Below, piece after piece: positions 35,091 to 48,876 of a stretch of DNA of 64,000 bases; position 1 is the stretch's first letter, and every line of letters starts with the position of its first letter. The notes below the pieces were generated by a model, which worked only from the letters and a program-made list of their open reading frames with translations, searched no databases and had not been told where the DNA came from. A program made the position numbers and the translations under genes. This DNA is from Synaphobranchus kaupii. Its lineage: Eukaryota; Chordata; Actinopteri; Anguilliformes; Synaphobranchidae. The stretch covers positions 67,270,117 through 67,334,116 of the forward strand of contig CM056383.1 of NCBI GenBank assembly GCA_029718625.1, read 5' to 3'.

Positions 35091-37112
35091 GATATTGCTG
35101 ACCTGAGCGTTAGGGGAGAACATTCATATTTATCGGGGGTAATTAGTCACAAAGAAAGAGATGCTGGAGGTACATAGAAAATATGAGTTCGATTGCGCTG
35201 CCCAGTCAAGCGGGTGTGAATTAGGGCCGTTGTGCCGGGCGTGAGTTATGACTCCTCTCAAAAACCTGGACTGGCTGTTCAGCGAATGCTGAGGGGGGGG
35301 GGCGGGGTAATGGGAAACGCCAACCTTGTTTTCTGATCTCCCTGTAAGACGATCGGTGACTAGTCACTCGTGTCAGTACTTTTCACTCTCACCCCCTCAT
35401 CTCCCTCAAACCGTAGCCAGGATCCCACACACGCAATCGGGGAAATGGAGGAGGTGTCTGGAAAAATAAATAAAAACAGAACAAAAAATAAGTAATAATA
35501 ATTTTAAAAAAAAGGTATTCTGCTGGAATTCCAAGCCATTCATCCCCGGTCATAGTTTTGTCTATTCTGCTTTTACGCGAGTGCGCTTGTGCTGGTTTTC
35601 AGGATTTACTGAATTAATGAAAACCCCGTGTGCTTGAAGGTCTGATGTATGATGGGGTTATTATTTTTTAGAATATTCTTATGTCCTTGTTTTTTTTTTT
35701 CCATTCCCGCTACAGTGTGGAAAATTAAACACTCAGGAGTTATCACACAGCAGTGTGCCTGCTTCTGCTGCAGGGTTTCTCCGTTTGTTTTTTTTACCGT
35801 ACGAATCTCAGAGGGGAAGCAGAGAAGCTCTCTGTTTACTAGGTTTATGTCGCATAATCACAGCCCGTTTTTTTTTCTCTCCTCGTGGTGACTTCAGCAG
35901 GACTGCATTTTCCCCTTAATTCTGCTCACATAGTCCCACGACTGCTGGCGCCGAACTTCTTATGCACTGGGTGTCCTTTGTGTAAAAGTTTCGAGATAAA
36001 TGATGAAAAGTTAAGCCGTTTAAAAGTTTATATTTTCAGAGTGATATTCTTCTTGAAAAGCTGTGAGGGGCCGAGGCTGTCGACAGACTGACTGATGGGC
36101 TAGAATGTCCAGGCGACACGTTTTCCTGAGAGATTGGCTGATTTGGGCAATCTCCGCCCAGCAGGTCAGATCTTCTTCCACAGCTCGAAGAAAACGTTGG
36201 CGAATGCCAGGCTCACACGTTACCGTAAAATGTCACAGCGTGGTGTAATACGCGAACGAGGCTGCCCGTGTCCAAATGCGCCGCACGGCAGCAGAAGCTG
36301 GGAATGAACGTACGAAAGTGAACGAAACAGCCGGCGAGAGAGAAGCCTCCGCATTTCTACGTTACATTCTAGCTCGTCTCCGCGCACACTTTTTTTAATT
36401 TGGCATGCTATATAACTATGTGGAGCCCGAACATTCGTTATGCTGATAAGGCTGTGTGCAACCTTGTGACAGGCTGACTACTATAGGGCAGCGACGCCTC
36501 GCTTCGCCCAAAAGAGCGATGGCCGCCGGCGGAGGTAAAGTGGGCGAGTGTAATAATGGCCGTGCCAGCGCTCATTGATTATACCGCCAGAAAATACAGA
36601 TGAACCTCCTCCCTGCTCACCCCTCCTCTCTTTTTCTGCCTGATGATGGAAAATGGGGCGTCAGCACCCCGCGCCTGTGTTACGGGCGGCTCATCGATCG
36701 CCATCGGTCTGGGGCGGTTGACGTATAAAAAGCAGATATACGCACGCCGTACACGCAGTCCGCCCCAGCCACGGCAAACAAGCCATTCTGTTGCACGCCT
36801 CTTTCACGTGGCCAATGAGAAGATAACAAGGACAGGAAGACCTGTCTCTCATTCATACAATTCAGTTTACTCATCTTTCCCCACGTTACAATCCCAGTGG
36901 AGAGTCATCACCGATGGGTTACAACAGCTAATTGACCACTGAGTGAGTAATCAATACCTTAACAACATTAGCACAGTCCGTTTCCTTGAATGAGTCCAAT
37001 CCTTTCCCCTGTATACTCCTAATTATACTCAGGCCCAGCCTTTATTGATCTGAATGACAGTTGTAAATTAAATTATTGGCAGTTATTTCTTGCATAAATA
37101 AATACTATCAGA
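35091..37112. other. Intergenic, partly CpG-rich, no supported gene
   Basis: Holds a second G-run at 35292-35300, T-runs near 35690 and 35865, and a CpG-richer interval at 36220-36730 (aatacgcgaacgaggctgcc, gatggccgccggcggaggta). A 99-codon frame at 36643-36942 is unrecognised. Much of it is unique-looking. Confidence 0.45.
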
Positions 37113-37290
37113 TGTAGAGTATTCTGGGGGCAATTGTAACAGGGGTCAATTGTAACACATTTTTTTGTTACAATTGCCCCCAACCCTGAACACATGAAAC
37201 TAGCTAGCTTGCTGGATAGAATCTTAGCTCTAGCTTGTTTCAGATTGGTGCAATTTTATGGTGTTGCAATTGCCCCCAGAATACTCTACA
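37113..37290. mobile_element. Miniature inverted-repeat element, 178 bp
   Basis: Ends TGTAGAGTATTCTGGGGGCA and tgcccccagaatactctaca are exact complements over 20 bp and continue into attgtaac-like sequence. A second inner inverted pair (gtcaattgtaacac / gttacaattgcccc) follows the left end. TA sits inside both ends (37115-37116, 37287-37288), so a TA-target element is possible. No other copy in the window. Confidence 0.75.
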
Positions 37291-37341
37291 TTATTGTGTA
37301 TTGATTAGGTACAGTTCCAACAAAATTATAATAGCCATTAC

Positions 37342-38805
37342 TGTTACGAACCAGAAACGGGACGAACCCAAGTGCAACGACCAGGAGACAGATTCACAAA
37401 GAGGGTGTTTAATAAATTAAGTGTTGGGGTAGTCCCAACACTGTACAAGAGGGGAAAAAACACGATATCACACAGGAACAGTATGTAGCCCGGGACGGGC
37501 TGCTCCAAGCCGGAGCTGGACTGGCAGGCCTGGAATGTTTCGTTCCCAAACCGGAACTGGACTGGACAGGAACTGGACCGGGAGGTCCACACCGGAATCT
37601 GGGTCTGGAACAGTTTTGTTCCAAACCGGAACTGGACTGGACTGGAACTGGACCGGGAGGTCCACACTGGAACTGGGGTCTGGAACGGATTTGTTCCAAA
37701 CCGGAACTGGACTGGACTGGAACTGGACTGGACTGGAACTGGACCGGGAGGTCCACACTGGAACAAGGGGTCTGGAACGGATTCGTTCCAAACCGGAACT
37801 GGACTGGACTGGAACTGGACCGGGAGGTCCACACTGGAACAATGGTCTGGAACGGATTTGTTCCAAACCGGAACTGGACTGGACAGGTAGGTGCGAGACT
37901 CACACCTGGACTGGAATTGCTGGGGAGCGGCTCACTACGGCAGGACAGGAACTGGACCGGATTGACTGCACCGGTACAGAACAAAAACAAAAGGTAGGGT
38001 TAGTGCAAGGGAAGGCACGGGAATGACCGGGAGGTTCTCACGGAGGTGCAGGGTTTGAGAGGGAGGTGGTTGGTGAAGCACGGCAGAGATGGGTTGTGTG
38101 GCGTAGCTGCGGTAGGTCCGGAAGGAGCTGACTGTCTCCAGAGCTCCAGGAGCCGGTGCCGAAGAACTCGTTGGCTTCTTCGGTCGGACAGGAACAACTG
38201 GAGGGTAGCCAGGTAGCAAGCTCTCCCGGAGCCTACACGAGCTGGAGGTGGAGGTACCGCAACACACACAACGATAACGGGGGGGAAACGAACACTGCCA
38301 CGGGTGAATGGGAGCTGGGTTAGATGGAGGAGAAGGGAAACAGGTTAGCTGCATGCACGACAAGAATTGACGGGGTGGTTAACTACCAGACTGTAGTTAG
38401 GAGCCGAACCCAAGCTGCACGGGGATAATATTCCCCGACCAAGCGAGTAGTTCTCTTTAACACGACCAGGAAAACAACGAGCATGAACACCGGGTGACGA
38501 ACGTTAACGAACTGGCGCCGACTGGCAGCCAGCCGAAGGACTAAATAGTGAGGTTAATAATAGAACTAAACAAGGGACAGGTGTGGAAAATCAGCAGGAG
38601 TGATTACAAGACACCAGGTGAGGGAATGCATGCAACGAGGGGGGACGGAGTGAAAAGGCGGAAGTGAGACAACCAAACGAACAAGACAGGGAAGGAAACG
38701 CCCAGACCGCAGCAGCGGGGAAAACACGGACAAAAGGATCCAACATGACACGGAGGGAAAACAGGAAAATACAGAAAACGAGCAGGAAGGGAGCGGAACA
38801 TTACA
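37342..38805 (-). mobile_element. Solo LTR, Gypsy-like, 1464 bp
   Basis: Begins TGTTACGAACCAGAAACGGG and ends GGAGCGGAACATTACA (TG...CA), with a perfect 5-bp duplication ATTAC at 37337-37341 and 38806-38810. There are no internal coding genes. The ends resemble the 582-bp LTR at 12258 (TGTTgCG.../...ATTACA), suggesting related families. Minus orientation is inferred from the U5-like cacttgggttcgtcccgttt on that strand. The long proline/serine frames across it come from its internal VNTR. Confidence 0.78.
37540..37885 (+). repeat. VNTR inside the solo LTR
   Basis: About 4.5 copies of a 73-93-bp unit built on ttccaaaccggaactggact, ggaccgggaggtccacactg and ggtctggaacgg. Unit starts fall at about 37619, 37694, 37787 and 37860. 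Length variation comes from a nested 10-bp motif ggactggaac. Confidence 0.85.
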
Positions 38806-38810
38806 ATTAC

Positions 38811-40726
<1,916 letters not shown>

Positions 40727-40729
40727 CAT

Positions 40730-40895
40730 TCAGCCTTATCCAGAGTGACTAACATACTTACAATCCACTTAAACAACTGGATATTTACTGAAGCAATTCA
40801 AGTACTATGCCTTGCGCAAGGGTACAAGTCAATGTCCCTCCTGGAGCCCACACCCATCTTTTATTTAAACCTGAGTTACAAGCCCAGTTACACAA
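40730..40895 (-). mobile_element. Degraded SINE, minus strand
   Basis: cagccttatccagagtgact, aactggatatttactgaagc and cttgcgcaagggtacaagtc match the minus-strand SINE. The tail has been replaced by the adjoining (AC)n tract. Confidence 0.7.
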
Positions 40896-43825
40896 TTTTA
40901 CAAACCCCATACTTTTAACTCTTGCTTCTAATAGACTCTAGCTTTTATGATATCACACAGAGCATGTTATATCCACCAGGTAAATAGTTTCATGAAAAAT
41001 CATTTTGTAATGAACTGATGGATATACATTATAGCCACACTTACACTGTATGGGGAGAAAAACAAAAACACATCAATTTCAACACCTTCACAGGGACTTC
41101 ACAGGGACTTCACAGGGGTGAGCTGGTGTCTTGATGTTTTGGGCCTGTGCAACTTCCCAAGAGAGGCTGTAATGAAATATATCAGGTAAATAAAGCTCTC
41201 TGAAGTTTGCACTGTTGTTTATGGTTTAGTATATCTCCTCTATTGCCTCTCAGGTGTGGTAAGAGGTGGGCCGATGTTGAATATTTATGGGATTGGCTCG
41301 GTGTGAAATTGCTTTGGCCCGATGTCACTGTGCCTGGGCGCCTTCCCGATACTGTGTAATCCCGTAAAGTGACCCTTCTCACAGCCAATGGGAGAGAAGG
41401 TCCCAGAGACGGTAACGTAATTGCTTCCGTTTGACGGAATGAAAGGCGGAATTTGGCTTATACGTCTGACGTGTTTTTCTATGAGAGTGTTGCAATAGCA
41501 ATAGCAATAGCAAACTGAACATAACGTTGTGCTATTCAATCACCATGTTTGGTTCAGGAACTTACTGAAACCTTTATACAAACCACGTGAACATATGGCA
41601 TATGACATGGTGTGTGTGTGTGTGTGCACGCCTATGTGTGTGCATTAATGTATATGCATGAGAGATGGGGGAGGTCAGGAGTACACAAACGTAAATTAAC
41701 TGACTTCAAGTACTTTCTAGACAGCGATCCTGATTGGACAATAGAGGCTCATGTGACCTGATCTTGGAATTGAAGGTGGGTAGCTACACCCTAAATTATT
41801 GGGAAGAATTATTGCGGGAATCAAAGTGTTAGGCCTGGATTTGTTTTGATGTTTGCAGCATACATTAAAATATTATGATCTAAAGAAATAAAATCTGTCA
41901 AGCACTGTCCGCACTAGAACTGTAGAATGTTCTATTCACTCAAAAAGGATTATTCAATGTGTAACAATATCTTACCAGAGATTCTATTAAAAAAAGTGAT
42001 ACATTATTAAGTCACAGGACATCTTGGACACCTTTGGATCACAACATGTAAAATTTGAGCGCCATCCATAAGTGGGTAATACAATGAATGTAAATTTCAG
42101 TATTAATGGATTTACATTTTTATGTATTGAGCTCTACACATTGATGGTGTATCCGTTTAGGTGCAGACAGTTGCCGTTATTGACTTTGCTCTGAACAACT
42201 GTCTATGGAAATTAATAATGACTCTTCTTTTGTTCAATGTAATTGCGATTCTAAAATCAATTCCAGATTTTACAAGGACATTTTCTATGCATATTTAAAC
42301 ATCAATCCCCAATAAATTGTTTGGACAAATGTACTTTACCAAGAATGCACTAAATTTAAATGGCTGTTTTAAATCTCTTTACTTTTTTAGGGTCTGTCCA
42401 CAAAAAAACATAATTGCTTTTTTTTAAAGAACAATGCTTGAGGCCCAACTGGTTTGGGGCCCTCAAATGCCATGTCAGCACCATAAAAATATGAGTTCAG
42501 CTGACAAAAAAAAAGAAAAAAAAGAAATTCAATAACATAAAACGGGGCCGGGCGGCTCAGCAACTCTATCAAGCTCTCCGCATCGGCAGGGAACAAATCA
42601 GCCTGTTAATGCAGGAAACGGGAAAGCCAGCTCCCTGTGACAGCGAAATGCATCCTGGGAAAGGAGAAGAACATGGAAATGGAGGACGTGCTACATTAAG
42701 CAATAATTGGATGTGGGCGGCTCTGGCGGCTCTGACTATGAAGACGGCCCATTCCGCTGCTCTGGGGGGAGATGACACCGGGAGAATGCGGGTTTCCATT
42801 TGCACTGCTTCAGATGGTTACTTCAGATTAAGTGGGGGAGATTGAACGCATACACGTCCCCTCACGCGCATACGCGTCCCCTCACGCGCATACGCGTCCC
42901 CTCACGTGCAGGGGGTAGCCTACGACAGCCAGCACTGGGAAACTATGGAGGCGGAGCAATTTCACAATCCCGTGTCTACCCTCCGGAGCCTACTCCTTAA
43001 TGCGAAATCTGTCTTTTAGCTCTTATTTTGGTGTAATGTTTGAAAAAGGGGGACATTTCTAATAGTTTGAAGTGCTATTTTCTTCGTCCAAATGGAATGC
43101 AAGCTATAACACACGCTAGCTGGATAGTTTTGCTGTCTGGTATTAGTTTTTAGAGCAAACTTTGGCAGAACTTGTGGGAAAGTTTAGACTATTTTGAAAT
43201 CATGCCAAATGTGCCAAGCTAGATATAATACGAACCAATCAGAGCATGATGTTTTAATATGACATCTAACTAACAAAAAAAAACAGTTATAAATTGATGC
43301 AAAGCAAACCGCTGTCTTTGAAGAGTTTATTTTTGGTTCTAGTGGTTGAGTGGCTGAAGCTGTATCACTATGGTGGGATTCTACAATTACATAAATAGCT
43401 AAATAATTAAATAATTTTAAGAAAGCTTTGAAGGCCAACAGGTCCTGGGATCTCCAGAGTAAAATGAGGCCAGGCGGGGCCTGACAGAGTGGGTTTGACG
43501 GGTCCAGATGAACAGCGACAGGACAGGCTGTGATCTAAAGACGGAACGCACACAGCAATTATTACGCTGCCGCCACCGTGCACTGGACTCCTCCCCCTGG
43601 ACGGAATGTGCCAGTCTGTCAAAAGCTATTCTAGGCTTCGGCCCTGAAACGGCTCCATGTCAGTCAACGACGAGGCCCCGCCCATCTTTTTTAGCATCTG
43701 TTCTCACAGAAATAGAACAACTAGAAATGATGTCTATAAATAGCCATGTCAAGGGCCAGCCATAATCTTTGCTGGTAATTCACAATGACAAAATAAAAAG
43801 TTAATGTACCCGGTCTGTTTGACTT
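40896..43825. other. Intergenic, small repeats only
   Basis: Includes a 12-bp repeat cttcacagggac x3 (41086-41117), caatag x3 at 41493-41511, a short GT run at 41611-41626 and unique sequence at 42540-43020. No convincing exons. Confidence 0.45.
42846..42910 (+). repeat. 20-bp tandem repeat, about 3 copies
   Basis: Unit gcatacgcgtcccctcacgc, with acacg replacing acgcg in the first copy. CpG-rich. Confidence 0.8.
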
Positions 43826-43922
43826 GCTCTTGTGGGGGTTTATGCTGGGTTTTTCTGTGAAGTGTATTGTGACAACTACTTGTGAAATGCGCTATATGAA
43901 TAAATATCAATTTGATTTGTTC
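43826..43922 (+). mobile_element. LINE/SINE tail-like repeat, plus strand
   Basis: cttgctcttgtgggggttta, gtgaagtgtattgtgacaac, then gcgctatatgaataaatatc. It is the reverse complement of the first part of the repeat at 59603-59920, confirming a dispersed family in this genome. Confidence 0.65.
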
Positions 43923-45138
43923 AAGATTGTAATTTTGACTGGATAGTTTTCCACAAATCAACCGTAAATATTCCTGTGGTTGCATACAGTGCCTATAGCT
44001 GTCCGTCACAAGGTCCAGGGGCGAAGCGGTCAGAAAATGATTTCTACAATGTTTCTCACACAATTTAACAGCCATATATGGTGAATGCCACCACCGGTTT
44101 CTCCAATCTCTCTGCCTTGCTCAGGCCACTGACTGTGAAACATGATACACACAGTTTAACCTCCCACAAATATCCATGTACCAGAAGGTACAGAAGGCAT
44201 GGAGAAACGGACATTGTAAATGCAGTATTGGTGAAATTCAAGAAGGCTTGTAGACTTCCGTTTATTTCCATCTCTGAAAACGACTGTGTAATGTGTACTA
44301 CACAATCTTTTAGTCAATTGTGTGAATGAGTGTCTTTGCAATTAAACACGTTAGTAAATTATGCAGTACACACTCCACTGTTGTGCTAGATGGTTTCACA
44401 AACTGCTCAAAACTACTCAATACAACTCTTGTTTGAAATGGGATATTGACAATAGTGGCAAAACTCTTTGCAACAGGTGGTTTTCTTTGTGTTAGCAAGT
44501 AGCGCTGCAAGCTTAAAGACCATATTGTCATCATGGCATTGATCAAGATCAAGATTAGATGCTTTTCCAGACCGTGTTGATATGGCAATAGGAGGATTCT
44601 CTTGGTTGTGTCTTGTGTCAATATTTGATGGAGAAAAAATTGATTTTAATACTTGGTCTCAGAGCTTCATTACTCACCGCATATTCATACGTTTTTGTTA
44701 AATATTTTGTATTGCAATATAAAGAGCATAGGCAATTGTATTACTGTATAGCATTATGATATTGCATATTTAGCCAAAATATAGACACAGACACATATGG
44801 ATAGCACATGAATATGAAACACGATATGTAAAATATAGTATGGCTTAACACAATACAGAACAGATGTCTTGACTGTTGGGTTATGATAACAGTGTATCAG
44901 TGATGTGGATTATGGACAATATCAGGCATCCAAAATATACTAGTGATGTACCATGGAACTTTCAACCTGTCCAGCCAGATTGATTGACAAGCAAAAAGGA
45001 TATCTGATGCAGAGACCCTTTATAAGATCCAGATTATTTTTACAGATTAAATGTATTCATAGATAACAGTCACTTTTCTCCACCTGCTTGATGTCCCATG
45101 ATGAATTGAACATGGTCAGTGATGACCATGCTACAATA

Positions 45139-45143
<5 letters not shown>
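43923..45143. other. Intergenic, no supported gene
   Basis: A 103-codon minus-strand frame at 44310-44621 and others around 44078-44341 are unrecognised. The rest is AT-rich. Confidence 0.45.

Positions 45144-45218
<75 letters not shown>
45144..45218 (+). repeat. (AC)n microsatellite, 75 bp
   Basis: Uninterrupted dinucleotide run. Confidence 0.97.
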
Positions 45219-45730
45219 ATACTTCCAATGTGAAGCCACAACACTTCATGGGCTTTGAGCTTTGATTCATATATCCATTTACTGGGAGGAAACAAGATGG
45301 GGGCTTATTGTAAATAAATTGTTGTGCCTGACATGAACAGCCCTCCATTGGCTGCCTTGCGTTAAACCCCCCACCGCCCCCAACCCCAAATCCCAGTCTT
45401 CTCCAGAGAATTCTGAAGTAGCTCTAAATACATAATGTAAAGGCCGTTTGATTAGGATATAGAGGGGTGCTTTTGAGGGTCTGGTGCTTGGTATTCACTG
45501 GAAGGAGGGGGGCAGCAGGGGTGTTGTCCTGACAGTCCCATCCCTCTCTGTCTCTCCACATCCATTCAGTCTCCTCTGACAGCCGTTAGCCATGCAGAAC
45601 ACTGCCTGCAAGCCGGGTAATTCATATTCCCTATCTCCCTACTTGCGTCCGCCAATTCAGTGTGTGTGTGTGTGTAGGTAGGTTACTCTATTTCTATCAC
45701 ATTCCCACTTTTCCTCCCTCTCTCTCTCTC
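45219..45730. other. Intergenic with an exon-like scrap
   Basis: A short GT run sits at 45660-45675. At 45592 an ATG (MQNTACKPG) is followed by a donor-like gtaatt at 45617 and preceded by a strong pyrimidine tract ending tctgacag. This is suggestive but too short to call a gene. Confidence 0.3.
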
Positions 45731-45891
45731 AAATTGAATCATCCTTTATTGGCAGGATAATTGTAGCAAAGGTATTGCCAAGGCACATACAGAACAGTAG
45801 GACTTAGTAAATATTTAACTATCCCATATTGTATAGCATACAATCAAACAAAGGAATAAAAATTATATTACTATATAATAATAATAAAAAC

Positions 45892-45988
<97 letters not shown>

Positions 45989-46190
45989 ATTCAATTCAAT
46001 TCAAAAAATGCTTTATTGGCATGAATGTTTCAAAACAATATTGCCAAAGCAGGTAACGGATAATATTGTAAACTGCATTTACAATCTAAATAAAGAAAAT
46101 AAAATAAATACATTCACAAATTAGGAACAGGTAGACATAATGATAATGTACATACATACATACATACATACTGTACATACATAAATACAT
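45731..46190 (-). mobile_element. LINE-tail-like repeat with (TC)n, (AATTC)n and (CATA)n tracts
   Basis: Two related segments, tcctttattggcaggataat/gtattgccaaggcaca (45751-45786) and tgctttattggcatgaatgt/atattgccaaagcagg (46009-46054), flank a long (TC)n. The second is preceded by caattcaattcaattc. This combination is common in fish and looks like minus-strand repeat ends with (GAATT)n tails. Family not certain. Confidence 0.55.
45895..45982 (+). repeat. (TC)44 microsatellite
   Basis: Uninterrupted dinucleotide run of 88 bp followed by four aattc pentamers. Confidence 0.98.
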
Positions 46191-46245
46191 ACATAGTGCT
46201 TTTCCCCTATGCCTTTGGTTCTAACAGGTTGACCCTCAGGTTGTG

Positions 46246-46276
<31 letters not shown>

Positions 46277-46315
46277 AAAATCAAGAGCCTGAGAACTAAG
46301 GGCAAGGATGACTAA
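46277..46315 (+). CDS. Possible terminal exon end (low confidence)
   Basis: After a (CT)n tract ending in tctcag at 46276, the sequence reads KIKSLRTKGKDD followed by TAA. The tract mimics a perfect acceptor and the lysine-rich peptide looks natural. However, any CT microsatellite ending in cag looks like an acceptor, and no upstream exon in the matching phase is established. I do not recognise the peptide. Confidence 0.12.
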   Translation, partial: KIKSLRTKGKDD

Positions 46316-48665
46316 GCTGGCCTCCTGCTCGCCTCCTGCTCGCCGCTAACTCCCGGTTAGGGCTTTTAGCGCTAATGAGGGGGACACCTGGTGTTATACT
46401 GAACAAACAAGGATCTTGCACGCGCACTTTTCATACTTTTTGAACACAATATATTGTCCTCAACAGAAAGCCATGCTACGCAGAATTACTTGGCATGTTT
46501 TGACTTGGACTGACCGCTAACATTGAGGCACTGCCACAGGCAACTGAACTCTCCAATTTGCTTGAAGAGCGTAAAGTGGCAGTTAAGAGGAAATTGGCGG
46601 CGGAAACATACGCTCACACCCCGGGGGGCTGCTGGGACGGCGTGCGCGAACAGTGGCGGAAGCGGAGAGAGGCGGGAGTTGGCGGAAATGCTGCAGTCCA
46701 GTTGAAAGCTACCGTTTCCTACAGTACAAAATCCTTTGCATGTTTTTTTTCTGGAGGTTTGAGAATATTTACAGCCTGTCTGCGATAAGATGACAATACA
46801 TTCATTCACAACACTACCCACAGTCAGGTACCGTAGCATACGTCGACATTTCAGCCAATCTAGGAATTCTATATCTATGTTGAAGTCAGTGTGACATGCC
46901 CATAGGGTATACTGCATGGAATGACTGTAGCATGTAGTTCATGCCTGATTTTAAAGGCGTGTCACAAATTATGGCCCTTGGCACGTACGGCCGGTGTTCA
47001 TTAACGGTACGTAGCGGTCTCAAGCCTGTCTCGCCATTAGGCAGAATTATTCTGCCTCGTCTCTGACATTGGTTATGCTTCAGTGCGAGGTGCTGTTAAT
47101 CTGTCCGGAACCAATTCGTGATTTCCTAACGGGATTCGTTTTGAATCTCAGAGAAGCGGCGTGTGGGATGGAATTAAGCGAGCGTCACAGCGGGTTTCCC
47201 TCCCATTGACAACCCATGGCCAGTTACAGTCAGCGTCGTGTTAGACATAGATGTGACATTTAAAAATGAGACGTATTTTCCACAGTAAGACATATTTGTT
47301 TGGGTAACATACACTGTCTGATTTTCACATTTCTCACCATAGAGAAATTCAGCACCCCAAACATACAGCTGGGTTGCTTGCCTGCAGAATTGAAGTCCCC
47401 CATCCCGATTATTGCAAGCCTTTAGGTACATGCTCCAACCTCTGACTTTAACATATGGTTGCTGTTAGACAACATCCATAGACTATACCGAAAGGCCAGG
47501 CATTGACATTGTGCATGTGAAAAGGACATTATGTGACAAGGAAATGCATTCTTTCCGGCAGATATCTTGGCTCCCTTCAAAACATTGGAGCCAACATGGC
47601 GTTTATGACTCATATTAAAAACAGTTAGGTAGAGCTTGGAGAACTGAAACCACGACATCATATGACTACCCATGTCCTTATTATGATTTAATATGAATCT
47701 TAAATGCCAACGTGGCATTGACACAAGATACATTATTATTGGAGATTGGATAATTGAAACCATTACATCATATCTCTCCCTATGGCCTTAATATGAAAAG
47801 AAGTAATGAATCTGCTCTCTCCTGAATGCAAGTGCTCAGGGACATTTACTTGTGAAACAAACGTCCGGATTGGCAGAGCTCTGTTTTGCAATGCCACACT
47901 GAGACTCAGTTAGAAACAAACCCTCCATTTATGAAGTTCTCACAAACTCCCAAAAATGTGTTTTTTAAATTTTGTTTCCTCTGCTGCCAGAAGCCGGTGG
48001 TCCTCTGTGCTCTTTCCCCTTTGTGCTCAAGATGCTCTCCCCCATTTTTGTGACAAATTGGCCCCCATTGTTTATGGCTGTGGTCTGCTGGTGGGTGATT
48101 ATGGCTGGCAGTCAACCGCATCACATGTGTGCCCGCCCCACCTCCCCTTCTCCCCCCACCCCCAAACCGCGCTCCTCCTGCATCGCCGTCGTCCTGGCAA
48201 TGCAGCGTTTCCGCACCCCTGCCGGACGCCCCGTGCGAACGCACCATCCTTCTGTTTCTCTCTCACCCCCCTCCACTCTCTTCGTAAATACACCTCCCCC
48301 ACGTGAAAAATAGCTGTCACCCAGCAAGAAAGCTGCCGCCCAAAACCCACGCCAACGTGCCGTTTTGACACGCTTTTTAAAAAAAAAAAATTTTTAATAC
48401 GTGAATGGACACACACCATTTGGACACGCATCACGCTTTACGTTTTTTTTTTTTTTTTTTGGTGTTGTTGTTGTTGTTATTGTAAAATCACACCTGCTTC
48501 TAAGATTATTCTATTGAGTAGGCCGACCCTTCTGCATCAGCGAATGACGAATTGTTCGGTGCTTTTCAGTGCACGGCAAGACACACAATAGGCAGAAACG
48601 AGCAAAGCTATGGTCACGTCTACAGTAAAGCATGGACATTCCATGTATAGGAAAATCACATTATG
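46316..48665. other. Intergenic, no supported gene
   Basis: Contains an imperfect 116-bp direct duplication (47591-47805), poly(A)/poly(T) at 48379-48398 and 48443-48460, and a C-rich patch at 48130-48300. Frames at 46486-46917 (-) and 47906-48434 (both strands) are unrecognised. Confidence 0.45.
47591..47805 (+). repeat. Imperfect direct duplication, about 116-bp offset
   Basis: Copy 1 (ccaacatggcgtttatgac ... gaactgaaaccacgacatca ... ccatgtccttattatg) and copy 2 (ccaacgtggcattgacaca ... gataattgaaaccattacat ... cctatggccttaatatg) align with many differences, so the duplication is old. Confidence 0.6.
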
Positions 48666-48758
48666 CAATTACAGTATACAATTACAGTATACAATTACAG
48701 TATACAATTACAGTATACAATTACAGTATACAATTACAGTATACAATTACAGTATACA
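48666..48758 (+). repeat. 13-bp tandem repeat, 7 copies
   Basis: Perfect caattacagtata units at a 13-bp period. Copies are identical, suggesting recent expansion. Confidence 0.95.
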
Positions 48759-48876
48759 AAACCCACTGGAACTGTAGTCAGGCTCCCTGCAGCTACCTTC
48801 TCTGCCAAGAGGCCTTTGGACACAGATCCCTTTGTTCTTAGTCAGCTGGTATCTTTGAATCTTTGAACAAGCGGCA

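Noticed and set aside
37344..38026. Several long Pro/Ser/Val-rich frames on both strands
   Set aside because: They run through the VNTR inside a solo LTR. Repeats with in-frame periods keep frames open, and there is no coding similarity.
44310..44621. 103-codon minus-strand frame as a transposase remnant
   Set aside because: A vague hydrophobic resemblance only. No catalytic motif or inverted ends were found.
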